From NCBI GenBank assembly GCA_022478985.1, contig JAKSZP010002674.1, positions 62,001 to 126,000 on the forward strand: a stretch of 64,000 nt of DNA. Reading direction: 5' to 3'. Positions 10,960-22,831 of the stretch are shown here, one piece after another. Under the pieces are notes generated by a model. It saw nothing but the letters and a program-made list of their open reading frames with translations. It had not been told where the DNA came from and made no database searches. Both the position numbers and the translations under genes were made by a program. Positions within the stretch are counted from its first letter, which is position 1. Every line of letters starts with the position of its first letter. This DNA is from Massospora cicadina. Taxonomy: Eukaryota; Entomophthoromycota; Entomophthoromycetes; Entomophthorales; Entomophthoraceae.

Positions 10960-12120
10960 AACAAGCAAAAGTGGAGAGTTCTATGATAGCATAAAAAGGT
11001 ATTATGGAGAGTATTTTCCAAAAGAAAGAGATCTTGTAGCATATACAAGATGCTTAATGAGTTGAAGAGGCAAGTAACACTCATCAATTGAGATAATAAG
11101 AGTCAGACTACCACCAGCACAAGAAAGGATTAGAAGTCTGTCTTTAACTCATATTCAGAAAAATATGAATTTTCTAAAGAGAAGAAACAACCAATTATAC
11201 AGAGCTAAACCACAATTTTACCAAGCTGGAAAGTCTGACAACCAGTTATATATCTAGAAACAGGATGTAAACAATATAAAAGTCAGAAAAAAACCTAATT
11301 TTTAGATTGTTCCCTAGATTTGGAGAACGCATTACTAGTGCCAACATGCCATTGATGTTTTTACAACCTTTCAGACAAATTGGATCTTGAGAGGATCCCA
11401 GTTTCCACAATTATTTAGAAACTAAGTTCACTCTTGGTGAAGGAGTTATAACCAGATTCCTTCAGTTATATTGACAATAGCATTGAGGTAGTTTACAACA
11501 AACATAATTCTCTCATGTTAAAAATTCATAAGCAGAGAAGCATACCAGTTGCTTTGAGCCTTAGTTTTTGACCCCTACACCTTGGGCAAGATCAAGGAGA
11601 TTCTTAAGCCTAATTTTAGAAATTTAATGGGTGTTCAAAACATCAAGCAAAAGTTCCTCACCATGAAAATAGGAGAGTTATAATTAGTTGTGGACTACAT
11701 AAACTATTAATACCTCAAAGTCCAACAGCTTTTACATATGGAGCCTGGATCTAGTTACCACTAAAGCTATCTTAATTTTGCTTAAGTCACACCCATAACT
11801 CCTGATACACATGACCTTATCCTTTAAACCTAAAAATCACTGAAGTCCATTATTAAAACTTTGATTAACTTCTAGACCGCTTTTAATATGAGGAAAACAT
11901 CAGAACCATCAGCATGATTGCCCTGATCATAAAAAATGTTTACGTTTCTCAGAGCTAAGAGGATAATACTAAGAAGAAGGAGAAATGACCAGTCAAATGA
12001 AAGTACTTAATTTCTGAAAAGTTCAAATGCAACAACTTACAGCAAGAAGGGCACTTTAAGAGGAATTTATTATTATAAAAGAAGATAAGAAGGAAGAATC
12101 TGAAGAGGATTTTGTGAGAT
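10960..12120 (+). pseudogene. gag relic of element D with decayed CCHC zinc knuckle
   Basis: Plus-strand fragments include GKIKEILKPNFRNLMG and KQKFLTMKIGEL (about 11585-11680), a pattern seen in Gypsy Gag capsid regions. Near 12020-12070 the frame reads KCNNLQQEGHFKRNL, exactly the spacing of a CX2CX4HX4C nucleic-acid-binding knuckle with the second and last Cys changed to Leu. A Lys/Glu-rich tail (KEDKKEESEEDF) follows. Many stops interrupt it. The knuckle position fixes gag as upstream of where B inserted. Confidence 0.6.
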
Positions 12121-12948
12121 CAGTCAATTGGTAGCACACCAAACTATCATAATGAGAAAGATGAACCTTGTTACAAAAAGTCAGGGTAATATGACATTCA
12201 ACCCAGAGTAGATTGGTTGTTCCCGCTTACTTCAAACCTAACCAAGCTTCTTTTGAGCTTATATTTATATTTACTTGTATCAAGTTTACAAGACCACTCA
12301 GATTATAAAATTCAATGGAAGCCAAAGAATATAGTTAAAATACGTTTATTGAAGTTTGAAATTAATTAATTTGAGTCAGTCAAAGCCTACAAGGAGTCAG
12401 CCTTTCTTGAGAGTTAGAAGGATTCAGTTAGAAATTCAATACAATCCTAACCATGAGCATGATTATCAGCAAGAGCATTATTTTGAGGTGAAGTCACCAA
12501 CCACAAAGTCATAGTGCCAGAAGTACTCGATACTTTGGCTCAAGTCAACGCTATGTGTTCCAAGCTCATGAAGATTGACATTTGCACTGGACATTGATTA
12601 TCAGTTTAAGTTCAGAACTTATAAAATGAGCCACCAAACACTAGGAGCTTAAACACTATGCCATGGGGTCTAGACGCGTTTTTATGCTCTCCCTGTGTAC
12701 TTGATAATGACGACTACATTCTCCTCATAATAACACAGTTTCTAGTTAAGTTTGGAAGAATCATCTGACTTTAACCAGAGATCATTAAGTTTTCTAACTT
12801 ACCAGATGCCACTTGTTTTCTTGACAAAAAGAAGAAAAAGCAAGTATTCTTAGTCAAAATTATGCTTTTACATAAATTCAGTCGGCTATATTTTGAAGAC
12901 AAAAGAATATAGCTTTTACCTCTGACAGTAAAAGTAGAGTTCTTCCTT
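12121..12948 (+). other. Probable protease and linker region of element D, unrecognisable
   Basis: By order this should hold D's protease, between the gag knuckle and RT. No convincing DTG/DSG active site remains. The segment ends at the TSD tcctt (12944-12948) created by insertion of element B. Confidence 0.35.
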
Positions 12949-13584
12949 TGTTGGACAACTGTCAGTCTAATATTGTGAAATGAGTGTTCCAGAGCCAAAC
13001 AAGGCTAAAATTGTCAAAAAAATCCCTGGTCAATTCTCGGTGGAACCCATCAAACTAAGGAAATAAAAACCTCCTCTTCTCAGCAAGATAGTTCGAATAT
13101 TATTCATAGGGAAGGGCCAAGCCTGTGGTGGAATCCAATAAGTCATTCAGAGGTCCCAACATCTGATTATCTAAAATTATATTAAATCTTTACCCTCAGG
13201 TTTGTCTTACCTACAATTGACCCTTCCTAACAATCCATCAAAACAAGAATAGTTACGATAGCTCTGGTAGGTCAAACCTCATATTTTTAATTAAACTCAA
13301 AGCTGATTATAAATTTTTTGCCCATTTATGCTTGAGCCTCAGATTCTTTAATACTAAGCAGCAACATATATCTAGGGTTCTCTTTTAATCCATTTTTCTT
13401 TAATAAACTTAACTAAACTAACTTATTATCTCATTTTAGTTTTCTAGTCTTATATATACTTATTAAAATATCCCCTAAGTTTATTAGACAGCAGTTTAAG
13501 TTTCACTACTCCTGCTTCCCTAGAAATATTCAAAACCCTGTGCTATAGCACCAGCGAGCCTTAGCTAACGCCGGTCTTTTGACA
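12949..13584 (+). repeat. 5' LTR of element B
   Basis: It starts tgttggacaactg and ends ttttgaca. It aligns over its whole length with 43005-43646, with shared blocks aatattgtgaaa, ctggtcaattctc, cctcctcttctcagcaagat, tttgtctt.cctacaatt and caccagc.agccttag. The two copies have diverged visibly, with small indels. Confidence 0.85.
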
Positions 13585-13586
13585 AG

Positions 13587-13601
13587 TGATGCTCACTACA
13601 G
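13587..13601 (+). promoter_or_regulatory. Primer-binding site of element B
   Basis: TGATGCTCACTACAG lies 2 nt after the LTR end and differs by one G-to-A change from the element A site. A G-rich tail (tggg) follows, as at the other sites. It is expected to pair with a tRNA ending in CTGTAGTGAGCACCA or similar. Confidence 0.7.
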
Positions 13602-13632
13602 TGGGCCCTGTACACCACAAAAAACAACAAAA

Positions 13633-13860
13633 ATGGAGGTTGGTGAGTTCAGTAGCCCTCAAGATCTCCCCACAGAAATAAATCACGGCTAGTCACTCTT
13701 GAACTCTAGCTAGTCAATGCTTTGTCTCGCCTCAAATGCATAAGCAGCAGTCTTTACAAGGCCTTATGGGGCCTCCCCTGGTATTCATAAACCCCCTTTT
13801 AGAGACAAGTTTATCCTTAGTTAGGGAAGAGTTGCTTCTTTGCTCTTTATGTATGAAGAT
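13633..13860 (+). pseudogene. gag N-terminal relic of element B, cut by LINE1
   Basis: The likely start is the ATG at 13633 (MEVGEFSSPQDLPTE) after a short leader. Further downstream a frame reads LQGLMGPPLVFINPLLETSL and REELLLCSL, breaking off where LINE1 is inserted. Frames differ between pieces, so stops or shifts have accumulated. The continuation of gag is found 18.5 kb away at 32328. Confidence 0.5.
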
Positions 13861-15998
13861 TTAATTTTATCTTTATTTGGGGAAGGCTAACCATGTTATG
13901 GACACTTATGATATCTAAAAAATAAAGCACTAATTTATGCTAGAGGCACCCCAGAGAGGCTAATTCTATCTCCTGTTGCCAGCGGGAACACCAATTAAAG
14001 GAAGAGGGGTATCATGAGTAGAGGTTGCTATTATTAAACACATTTGAAGGTAAGGGTCTGAAGTGATGAACCATACCAGAAACCAGGATGATATTAACTG
14101 TCAATGACGGGTTGGTAGATAACCACAAAAACATGCCTGAAAGTGGTCCATAAGGTTCGACTGGAATCGGCGTACAGCTACCTAGAGGGTGGGAGTATAG
14201 CCTGAAATGGCATCCAAGGCAACCATGTGGATAGTCTACATAGCAATTGCCACCACTAAGTCTCAGAGGGAAGATTTTATAGGGTAATTCAAGGACAAAG
14301 CGAAGACGTTCTTAGAGAGGCTGAAGGTATGTGTTTGCTCCTGGCAAAAGAGATGCTGAACCTTGCGCCAGTTCGCTTTTGAAAGGGGGCACACTTCCAG
14401 GAGGTGGACCAAAGTACCATATTTGTCACACACAACACATGAGGAATGTGATTTATTGGATCACTCTACAGTACAATATACCTGTTTCAAGTAGCGCCAC
14501 ACAAGGGAACGAACTTGTGGCTGTAAGAGAAGGTGATGGGTAAACTTTCAGATGGTTATTTGGGTTTCTAGGGTGTATGGGATGCCCAACATGTTCAGAT
14601 AATCCACTCTGGCCATGGTGGGGGACATCCTGGGTATCATATTGTTTAAAACGGCTTGCCCTTGTACTTCCTGTTTGAATTGGGGAGTAGGACGACCCCT
14701 CTGAGAAGTATACCTGATGGTACTGATCCTACATTCTGCACTCCATATAAAAAGTAGAATCCTTTTAAAATGGGCGCTGGTCCTGTGTGGGCCTGCTGCT
14801 GATGGGTGAGTTGCCAAATATTTAATAAGAGAGTTTGGGTTAGTGGGGCTACATAGTCCAAGGGCGCAGGCAAATTAGGATCATGCCTGCACAACCAGAG
14901 TTGGGTTGTTAGTGTGGTTTGGTGATTGTAGCGAACCTAGTGTCAAATATTTTGGTGGCATGGGCCTTGAAGTTGAGCAGACCTATACCACCACTATGGC
15001 GAGGGCCAAACATGACATCCAGGAGCACTGGCGGTGGGCGGCCCAACCAAAGACACCATTGGAGGAGGCGTATAAAGATGTATAGAAAAAGGTGGAAAAA
15101 GTTATAGCATGGGCCACAAACCAGACTTTGGACATGGGTTAGAGTTGGCAGGCACAATTCGTCCTGGATGGGTAGTCTGGTGGGCTCTGAGGGAGGCGAT
15201 GAACTTTGTAACATTGTCTAGGATGTGATGCTCCATTGCTGATTTGGCATACCCAACCGCCTTTAGCCACACACTCAAATGGTGTACCAGACCATCAGTG
15301 GGCCTTGGCATGAGAGGGAACATAAGCGGGGCGGTATGGGGTTGGCAGGGCAAGCGAACCTGAGAGCTAGCTGCTGAAGCAGGGAGGTAACAGTTGCTGG
15401 TGACAAGTGGGCTTGGTATCAGCCGAGGAAAATAATTTTTTTTTGGAGATGTTAAGTGCGGCATTACTTACCCTTGAGTAATCCTGGATAGTAGCCTCCA
15501 GCGCGTGAGCATCTTGGTTGTTAGACACCCCAACCACACAATCATTAGCAAATGCCAACACCTTAATTGGTTTTTGGCTTTGCACATGGACATCAACAAG
15601 GCGGGAATTCACATTGCATGAAAGTAGGTCGAGGCTAAAGTTATATGGGAGTGGGCTCATTGGTCCCCTTAGCGGACGCCCTTTAAGGGAAAATCACGTC
15701 AGTGAGAAAGCCAGGGCCACACACATCCATTGTGGCAGATTTTGTAACCACATTACACAATTAATGAAGCAATGGTGGAGGTAGAACTTTTAGAGGCAGG
15801 CTTTGAGGTAATCCCAGTTGAACCTATCATAAGCTATTCTACTGGTCTAAAAAACAAGTGCTCCAGTAGCTGTGGATTAGCAGACGTTGGCTACAGTGTG
15901 TATAATGTCTCATATAGACCACTTGGGAATGAAAAATAATTGCTCAGATGAAGAGATATTAAAGGCAACCTCCTCTAGGCGGTTAACCACAAATATAG
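13861..15998 (-). pseudogene. LINE1 ORF2, RT palm and C-terminal region plus 3' UTR
   Basis: The minus-strand open piece at 15367-15660 begins SPLPYNFSLDLL and has the RT motif C as LAFANDCVVGVSNNQD: the usual FADD reads FAND, so one catalytic Asp is lost. Further pieces carry the C-terminal conserved blocks (LGRPPPVLLDVMFGPRHSG, GIGLLNFKAHATKI at 14909-15214). All align in order with LINE2 27020-28000. The 3' end lies near 13861 and shows an AATAAA-like tail (caaataaagataaaatt in element sense) rather than a poly-A run. Confidence 0.8.
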
Positions 15999-17118
15999 TG
16001 CAAAAATTTATCTGTTTAATTATTATCGTCCAAAGACCTATAAACTTGTTACTTTCACAGGTTCAAGTATTTTGTGAAATTCATACGCAATGTATGATAG
16101 TTGATAAAATCAGTTGATAATAGTATGAAGACTATTAACTGTAGTTCAATGGAAGTCCTAGATCTCGGCCCAATGCTTGGCCAGTATTTCTGCTTAAAAA
16201 CACTTTAAAGACTTAAAATAGAGCTTTTTTCCCTTGTACCGTCTAACCCAATCATCTCTTAGATTCCAGTTGACGGTTTCTCAATATTGACACACAGTAA
16301 GCAGTAATCCCCAATTTTTTTCCACTTCTTCTCTGGATCTCCGCTCAGATCCTTACTCTTTTCCTTAAAAAGCCTCCAAATTATTGCACAAAGCAATAAT
16401 ATCCCTGATAAAGAACAGAACAAATGAAAGCTGATAAAATGTACTAAACTAGTATATCTACTGTATACTCTGCTGTGTTTTTTACTATAAGTAAATTTTA
16501 GGGAATTTTATGTGGGGGATTCGGCGCCTAACCCTTGGTTGACACCTCTTTGATGAAGAGGCAGCTGTTGCCATTGAATCACCCATCCTAGCTCAGCAGA
16601 ATGGTCTTTCCCATCCTGACTAGGATTCTGTCATTGGACATCCTAGAGACCTAAAATGGAAAGAGTCGAAAACGTGTCCCTAACGTTTTCCTCTCAATCC
16701 AAGAAAATCAAACACATTGGCTAGCCACCAGCATAGATAATGGGACTTGTTACCCATTAAGGCAGGTCACAACTAACTGATTGATTCACTAGTTGCAGGC
16801 GAAATCACTCGCCATGCAACTTACTACTTACATTCCCAATCAATCAGTGATGAAACCTGACCAATCTCAATCGGTACACCTGATAGTTAATCAACTATAA
16901 GATGCCCCTAAATCGTTGGCAACTCTGCCCAATGAGATTTAAGTATCCATCTGGATCTATCCTCAATGGATCCAACCAGGCGAATAAGCTAAAATCCCCC
17001 AAGCATTGTTACCCCAAAATCATGATTATCCAATTTTCACTTCACCTCACATTAGGAAATTACCCCTAGCAATTTATGGTAATCTAGCTGGCTGGGAATA
17101 TATGCAAAAATCCCAACA
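15999..17118 (-). repeat. 3' LTR of element A
   Basis: On the plus strand it reads tgcaaaaattta ... aatcccaaca. It aligns end to end with 21716-22831, with 25105-26116 plus 31403-31509 (inverse orientation), and with 63124-64000. Shared landmarks are ctccaaattattgcac, gggggatt.ggcgcc, cagctgttgccattgaat, aacgtgtccctaa and cccattaaggcaggtcac. Confidence 0.9.
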
Positions 17119-17699
17119 CATCCCTCTTCTTGCCTGGATCTTCAGTGAGAAAAGGACTGGGTCAGGAGAACACCGCTTTTCTGAGACTCAGTCAAATACA
17201 CATTTGCTCAAGCGGAGCATGATCACCAGTACTCAACGCTGCTTGGGATGACCTTTGGCATGTGGCTCTCTTCCTCTTCCTCTTCACTTCCGCCTACTCA
17301 GAGTGTGGTCCCCCTGATTTACTGTTGTTCCGGGCTGATCAATTTTTTCATGATGATATAATTCCTGGGATCTGGTTATCCCCCATCAGGGCATATGACC
17401 CGCTGTCATATTCAGGATTCTTGGTCTGGCGTCCTTAATTTCCTGATTTTCTCCTCGTCCTTGACAGGAGACTCTTACCATTGATGTTCATTTTGCAGCC
17501 CAATTTAGTATGCCCATTTATGTTCACCCTTGTATTTTTCTTCTCATAACCTTTTGGCTCATATCATTCTTAATTCTTCTCTGGAGAGTTTATCCCATTA
17601 ATTTTGAGAATAGTTTCTCTAAAATTGGATCTTAATTGATTGTAGAGTGATAATGTCAACCATCATTTAAATCTGACATCCCCCTCTCATCCAGACCAT
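17119..17699 (-). other. Polypurine tract and non-coding flank inside the 3' LTR of A
   Basis: Directly inside the 3' LTR the minus strand reads AGGCAAGAAGAGGGATG (17119-17135), a polypurine tract suited to prime plus-strand DNA. The rest up to 17699 has no recognised motif. On the plus strand some short coding-like patches (for example IDVHFAAQFSMPIYVHP near 17480-17530) may belong to the antisense frame that follows. Confidence 0.55.
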
Positions 17700-18825
17700 A
17701 TGTCAAATTCTGAGTCATTGTACCAACAGCTACTCAACAGTTTGTCTGATTAAAATTTTTGGCTCATCCAGAAGATTAGTTGGGCTGTATTACGGAACCT
17801 CTTCTACGGTCCTTCCAAGACTCATACGCCTAATCTGGCACCAGTGGCTAGTCCTTCCGTGGAATTACTGGAAACGGGAAGCAACTCTTCTGAAACCAGG
17901 CTAGCGACATCTTGTGTGACTCTTGGCAGATTCTTCCTCTGTCATCGATTCCAGAGTTAGATTTCAATACTCTCCTGGATTCAGATCCTTTTTCAGATGT
18001 GCCAAACATCATCATGGATACTCCAGAAATAATGAGCTTCATTCTTGATCGTTCCTTTCTTGCTGAGTCAGACTTGCTTCTGGAGTTCCTTTTCTAACTC
18101 AGACAATATTACAAGCCAGCTTTGGCATTAAACTCACCATTGTCAACGGTATTCATTTCAAACTCCCCTATGCAGATTTAAGGGCTCAAGTCACCGAGGC
18201 TTTATCCATAGTGCCGAATCCTTCTAATCTTGAGAACATACAAGATTGGGATACAACCACTTATTCTCTTTGCTTTTCCAGCCAAGTTCTTTGAAGTTGG
18301 GCCACAAAGCTTCCAGCCTTTCCCTTTTTCATCTCTCCTTCTGCTTCATCTTCTGAGAAGCTCCTTGTTGTCAATTGCAGGATGCCATTGCTCCTTGCAT
18401 GGCTATCTCATTTCTGGCGCATCCCATCAGTATCTTCCACTGATGGCTTTAATAGGGGGCATGATTCATCAACCCCATCTAGTATCCCTTGTTCGCTGCC
18501 AGCCCATATGTCTGGTGATCTTGATGAAGCCCATCGGCAATCACTCAAGGCTAGTCCTCTGGCTCCAGTACCATATTGGGATTACTCAGGGTTATTCGCT
18601 GACTGCCTCTTCCTGTACTGTTGCTTCCCTTCCCACTCTGGGGTTTTGCAATAGGCTTTTTCTGACATCTCAGTTTCCTTTCCTCTAGTTGCTTTCTTTC
18701 AGGGATCTACATCCGCTCAACAACTTCTTTTGTATGATTTAGCCCTAGCTAGCATCCGATCTTACATAGATTTTAACAGGATATTCATTCCTACAGCAAT
18801 CCATCCTCCCTCCCCCAAGAGGTGA
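17700..18825 (+). pseudogene. Antisense open frame inside element A, unrecognised product
   Basis: On the strand opposite to integrase there is a long coding-like run. The ATG at 17700 opens MSNSESLYQQLLNSL. A frame at 17912-18097 reads LDFNTLLDSDPFSDVPN. One single frame then runs 18097-18825 (243 codons) with only two stops (TGA 18292, TAG 18652), including FGIKLTIVNGIHFKLPYADL and YDLALASIRSYIDFNRIF and ending SPKR-stop. Composition is less AT-rich than its surroundings. I recognise no domain. It could be a captured or accessory gene, comparable only in layout to the antisense ORFs of some plant Tat-lineage Gypsy elements. It could also be an unrelated insertion. Confidence 0.5.
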
Positions 18826-18929
18826 CATATGCGGAATCATTTTCAAATCAAGGATAATCAATAGAAAAATAAAAGTTATAAAAATATAGTGGTTTTCTTT
18901 TATGCGGCTTATAATCTTTAGTTTAATAT

Positions 18930-19160
18930 AATTATCAATCATTTATTTTTTGCTTCTTTTTTCCATGGGAATTGACCGTGTTTCAATTCAGAGGTCCATA
19001 TTTTTTTATTTTTCCCCCAAACTGAATCATAGGTATTCTTAGACCTACCAGTTTTCTATAATTCAAAAGGTCCTTTTTCAGACCTGACCTAATCATTAGG
19101 ACATAACCAACTTATTGGTTCAGCTGTCCTTTAGAAACTTTTTGTTATTTTTTCATAGAT
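18930..19160. repeat. Degenerate direct repeat, copy 2, after the integrase of A
   Basis: It resembles 20610-20880 in the same orientation: cagaggtcc..., ttc.cc...aaactg, ctaggtatact / ataggtattctt, aacctaccag / gacctaccag, ttcaaaa, taggacataa..., ttggttcag / atggttcag and the caatgcttcagat / catcgcttcaaat edge. The integrase segment of A lies between the two copies. Identity is moderate and was judged by eye. Confidence 0.55.
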
Positions 19161-20260
19161 CCATCGCTTCAAATACTTAGCATGGACTCAATTTACTACA
19201 CTTCCATCCAAGAGGTTCTTTATGTAGTAAGCATCCATCACCTTCTTGGCGATAATCTCAAATGTACCTGACCACAATGCATCCAGTTTGTTTGTCTTTC
19301 TGAAACCATGTGTATCGCAATAGGCAACTCTTTCGCCTATTTGATTTTATGATAAAGCCGATTGGTTCTTATCATCTGTCAATTTCACTAATATCCTTTT
19401 CTTCAACATAGTATCAAATGCTTGCAATTGCATTTTAATCAGTATATTCATCAATCGGTTCAGGTACTTCTCATCACTCATCTCCGATGTTGGTTCCACC
19501 ACCAAATATAAAGTTAGTGGCAATGTTGCCTTCCTCCCATATAGAAATTCAAACAGTGTTTTTCATCACCATATGATGACTGATATTGTAGGCGAATATC
19601 ACCAAACTCAGGTACATTACTCATGTGGATGTTCTTCCAGAGACCAGCTTCCTCAGTGTCATAGCTAGCGTTCCATTCACTCGTTATACCAGTCCATTTG
19701 TCTCCAGTTGGTAGGGTACAGAAATGACTCCTTGGATCCCCATTATCTCATTTAACCGCAGGATCACATGAGATGTGAATTTTGTCCCATTGTCGCTAAG
19801 CAGGACCTGCGGGCATCCATGTCATTATACTACTTGATCCAGGATGAACTTTGCGATACTGGTAGCATCTACTTTCACCAGGGCCTTCATCACAACCCAT
19901 CTCTTCAGATGATCAATTGCAACTATTATGTACTTGACTCCCCCTGTGCTCATCATCAGTGGTCCCATCACATCAATGGACACTGTATACCAGGCAAATC
20001 CAGAGCAGACCAGTTGGTATCCAGTTGTATTCTTATGTGGTTTGTGCAGCTGGCACTCCAAACAACAAGCTAGATAGTCGGTGATGTCATAGTTGATTAA
20101 CTCTCAGTAGTACTGACAATATATGGTCAGTCATTTTTCTCAGGCCTCCATGCCTGACAACCTTATGAGTGGCTTTCTCAATAGCTGCTCTTTCCAATGG
20201 CTTCAGGATTAGTAACTGCTTCCCTTTTATCATCTTAAACAATTTTACATTAAGGTCTCA
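19150..20260 (-). pseudogene. Integrase relic of element A
   Basis: The zinc-binding part reads VVRHGGLRKM, then CCLECQLHKPHK. The core has VSIDVMGPL and VAIDHLKRW (first Asp, 19825-20061), then LSDNGTKFTSHV (second Asp). The third motif, normally NGLVER, reads NGLV-stop-RVNGTL, so the catalytic Glu codon is now TAA. AYNIS, LYGRKATLPL and a C-terminal SGTFEIIAKK...VHAKYLKRW block follow (GPY/F-like region). Integrase inserts element cDNA into host DNA; this copy is dead. It is the only recognised pol domain of A. Confidence 0.8.
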
Positions 20261-21697
20261 GTGTTTTCTATCACTTTTAAAGTGCACCTTAGCTTTCTTG
20301 GGTCTCATTCCCAATTTCTTTATCAACAATTCTCTGTTATAACTCATCTGCCTTCTGGTATACCCTTTTGACCATTGGTAACCATGATAGGCCATCCGCA
20401 TTATACTGAGCAGCCCCCACTCAGTGGAAAATCTCATTGAGGGTCCCAAACTATAAAATTTTCTTAATTCAGTCATTGGGATTAGATGAACAAACATAAC
20501 GATCTGATTCTTCTTGATCTTCAGTGGTTTTTACTTAAATTCGCTTCCTAGGTCCAAAATTCATAGACCAATTAAATCACTTTTTAATATTTTATATCTT
20601 TTATATCTTTTTTATTTTTCTTTTCAATGGGACTTGTAACTAAGACAAAAGTTCAGAGGTCCTTCTTTTCCCCTTCATCCAAACTGGGTACTAGGTATAC
20701 TATAACCTACCAGCTATCATGGTTCAAAAATTTATCCTCTTAAGATTTAACCATTCATTTGTTTCAGTGGTCATCTTATAGGACTGGCCAAAATCTCAGG
20801 ACATAATCATTAAATGGTTCAGAGGTCCACTGGGAACATTTCAAATAAAATTTCTCTTAGGTCCAATGCTTCAGATTTTTTAGTATTGACCTTCTTCACT
20901 ATATGGCCAACAGCGCTGTTTCTTCATGTATAGGCAAAACTTGCTGACTTTTGGAAAACTCTCAAATATATTAGGCCTTTAATCTTGGCTAGTTATGCGT
21001 CCAGCAGGTCATAATTTTATCTCTTATTTTGGCAACTGATGTTTGAAGTCTCTCTATCTCATTAGCCAACAGTTCCGTTCAATTTTTCAGATCATTTTTC
21101 TACTGAAAACAATTTTTGGCCTTTTTGACCATTCACACGTTGTAAATAATGCCACTGGTGGATTTGTAAACGATCCCTTAATCACACAGATCGTCTTGGC
21201 CTCATTAGCTTCATCCAATCTCGTCTTGAATTGATGAACTCATCTCCAAAAAAATTCTGATCATTGATTGAGTGTTATTGAGTCAAACGATTCTCTCCAC
21301 TATCTTGGATCAATCAGACCTGACTTGACTTCATATTTTCATTGTTATGGCAATCCAATCCTCTTAATTGATTGATTCCTATTTCATCCAATGCCTCATC
21401 TAAATACTCACTCTCAGGACTATTTCAAGCAGACCCAATTTCAACCTGAGTTGGCCCTGCTGATTCTTTTCATCTCAGATAGATGTCAGGTGGAACAAGT
21501 TTTCTTGCAGCACTAGATAGTTCCATATCTAGGCTGTAAGTCCTTTTCCCATAACTTGAGTATCCTCAATTTGCTTCACTTGGAGCTCCACTTCTGAGCT
21601 AGGTAAGTGCAATTGAACGTAATCACTTCATGTTTTCCAGAATTAGAAACATCCTCGTATGACATCATGTTCTAATTTCTTCTACTCAATTACACCA
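20261..21697 (-). pseudogene. Residual 5' interior of A, with direct repeat copy 1 at about 20610-20880
   Basis: Only 1.4 kb separates integrase from the primer-binding site, too little for gag, protease, RT and RNase H (normally 3-4 kb), so a large deletion or rearrangement has occurred. A minus-strand open piece at 20258-20497 (TELRKFYSLGPSMRF) leads into integrase. The right part (21200-21690) has short coding-like fragments (LPSSEVELQVKQIEDTQV) that may be gag. Repeat copy 1 includes a second, poorer match to the integrase C-terminal end. Confidence 0.5.
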
Positions 21698-21712
21698 CTG
21701 TAGTGAGCACCA
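21698..21712 (-). promoter_or_regulatory. Primer-binding site of element A
   Basis: The minus strand reads TGGTGCTCACTACAG, 3 nt inside the 5' LTR (LTR end TTTTTACA, spacer AAA). It predicts a primer tRNA ending CTGTAGTGAGCACCA, that is an acceptor stem starting GCTCACT. The same motif, slightly altered, occurs in elements B, E, F and H. Confidence 0.8.
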
Positions 21713-21715
21713 TTT

Positions 21716-22831
21716 TGTAAAAATTTATAAGTTTGAGTATTATTGGCCAATAACCCCTATAAACTTATTACTTGCACAGGATCAGTTTTCATGAAATTCG
21801 TCAGTGTTGTATGATAGTCAAAATAATCAGTTAATAATATTATGATGACTATTATCCATAGTTGAATGGAAGTTTTAGATCCTGGACCAACGCTTGGCCA
21901 ATATTTCCACTTGAAATACTTGTGATGTCTCAAAATAGGGATTTGTTCCCTTGTACCATCTAACCTAATCTTCTCTTAGATTCCCGTTGATGTTTTCTCT
22001 GTTTCAAAGCACAGTAGGCAGCAATCCCAATTTGTTTCCGTTTCTTCTCTGGATCTCCATTCAGATCCTTACTCTTTTCCTTAAAGAGTCTCCAAATTAT
22101 TGCACGCAGCAATACTATTCCTGAGATAAAAATATAATAAGTGAAAGCTGATAAAGTGTATTAAGTTAGTATATCTACTGAATACTCTGTTGTGTTTTTT
22201 ATTATAAGTGAATTCTAGGGAACTTTTAGTGGGGGATTTGGCGCCAACCCTCAGTTGACACTTCTGATGAATTGCAGCTGTTGCCATTGAATCACCCATC
22301 CTAGCTCAGCAGAATGGTCTTTCTCATCCTGGCTAGGTTTCCGTTATTAACATCATTGAGACCTTTAATAAAAAGAGTCGGAAAACGTGTCCCTAAAGTT
22401 TTCTCTCAACACAAGCAAACCAACCATATTAGGCAAGCGACCTGCTTAGGTAATGGGACTTGTTACCCATTAAGGCAGGTCACAACCAACTGATCAATTC
22501 ACTAGTTTCATGCGGCATCACTTGCCTTGCAACTTACTACTTACATTCCCAATAAGTGGTTGATGAAACCTGACCTATCCAAATCGATAGACCTGATAGT
22601 TAATCAACTATCAGATGCCCCTGTTCTGTTGGCAACTCTGTCTGATGAGATCTTAAGCCTTCATCTGGATTGATCCCCTACAGATAACCAGGCGAATAAC
22701 CTAAAATTCCCCAGACATTGTTACCCTCAAATCATGGTCAATCAATTTCCAATTCACCTCACATTAGGAAATTATCCCCTAGCGATTCCATGTAATCTAG
22801 CCGGCTGGGATTATGGGCAAAAATCCCAACA
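21716..22831 (-). repeat. 5' LTR of element A
   Basis: The plus strand starts tgtaaaaattt and ends aatcccaaca; length 1116 bp against 1120 bp for the 3' LTR. It carries a conserved hairpin at about 22439-22480 (cctgcttaggtaatggg ... cccattaaggcagg) and a ggcgccaa block near 22240. The two LTRs of A have diverged noticeably, so the insertion is not recent. Confidence 0.9.

Noticed and set aside
10970..11000. tggagagttctatg as primer-binding site of D
   Set aside because: It begins TGG but the end of the D LTR is uncertain and the distance is too large to claim a site.
14909..15464. Several overlapping ORFs as separate proteins
   Set aside because: They are alternative-frame pieces of LINE1 ORF2; the same blocks align with LINE2 in one order.
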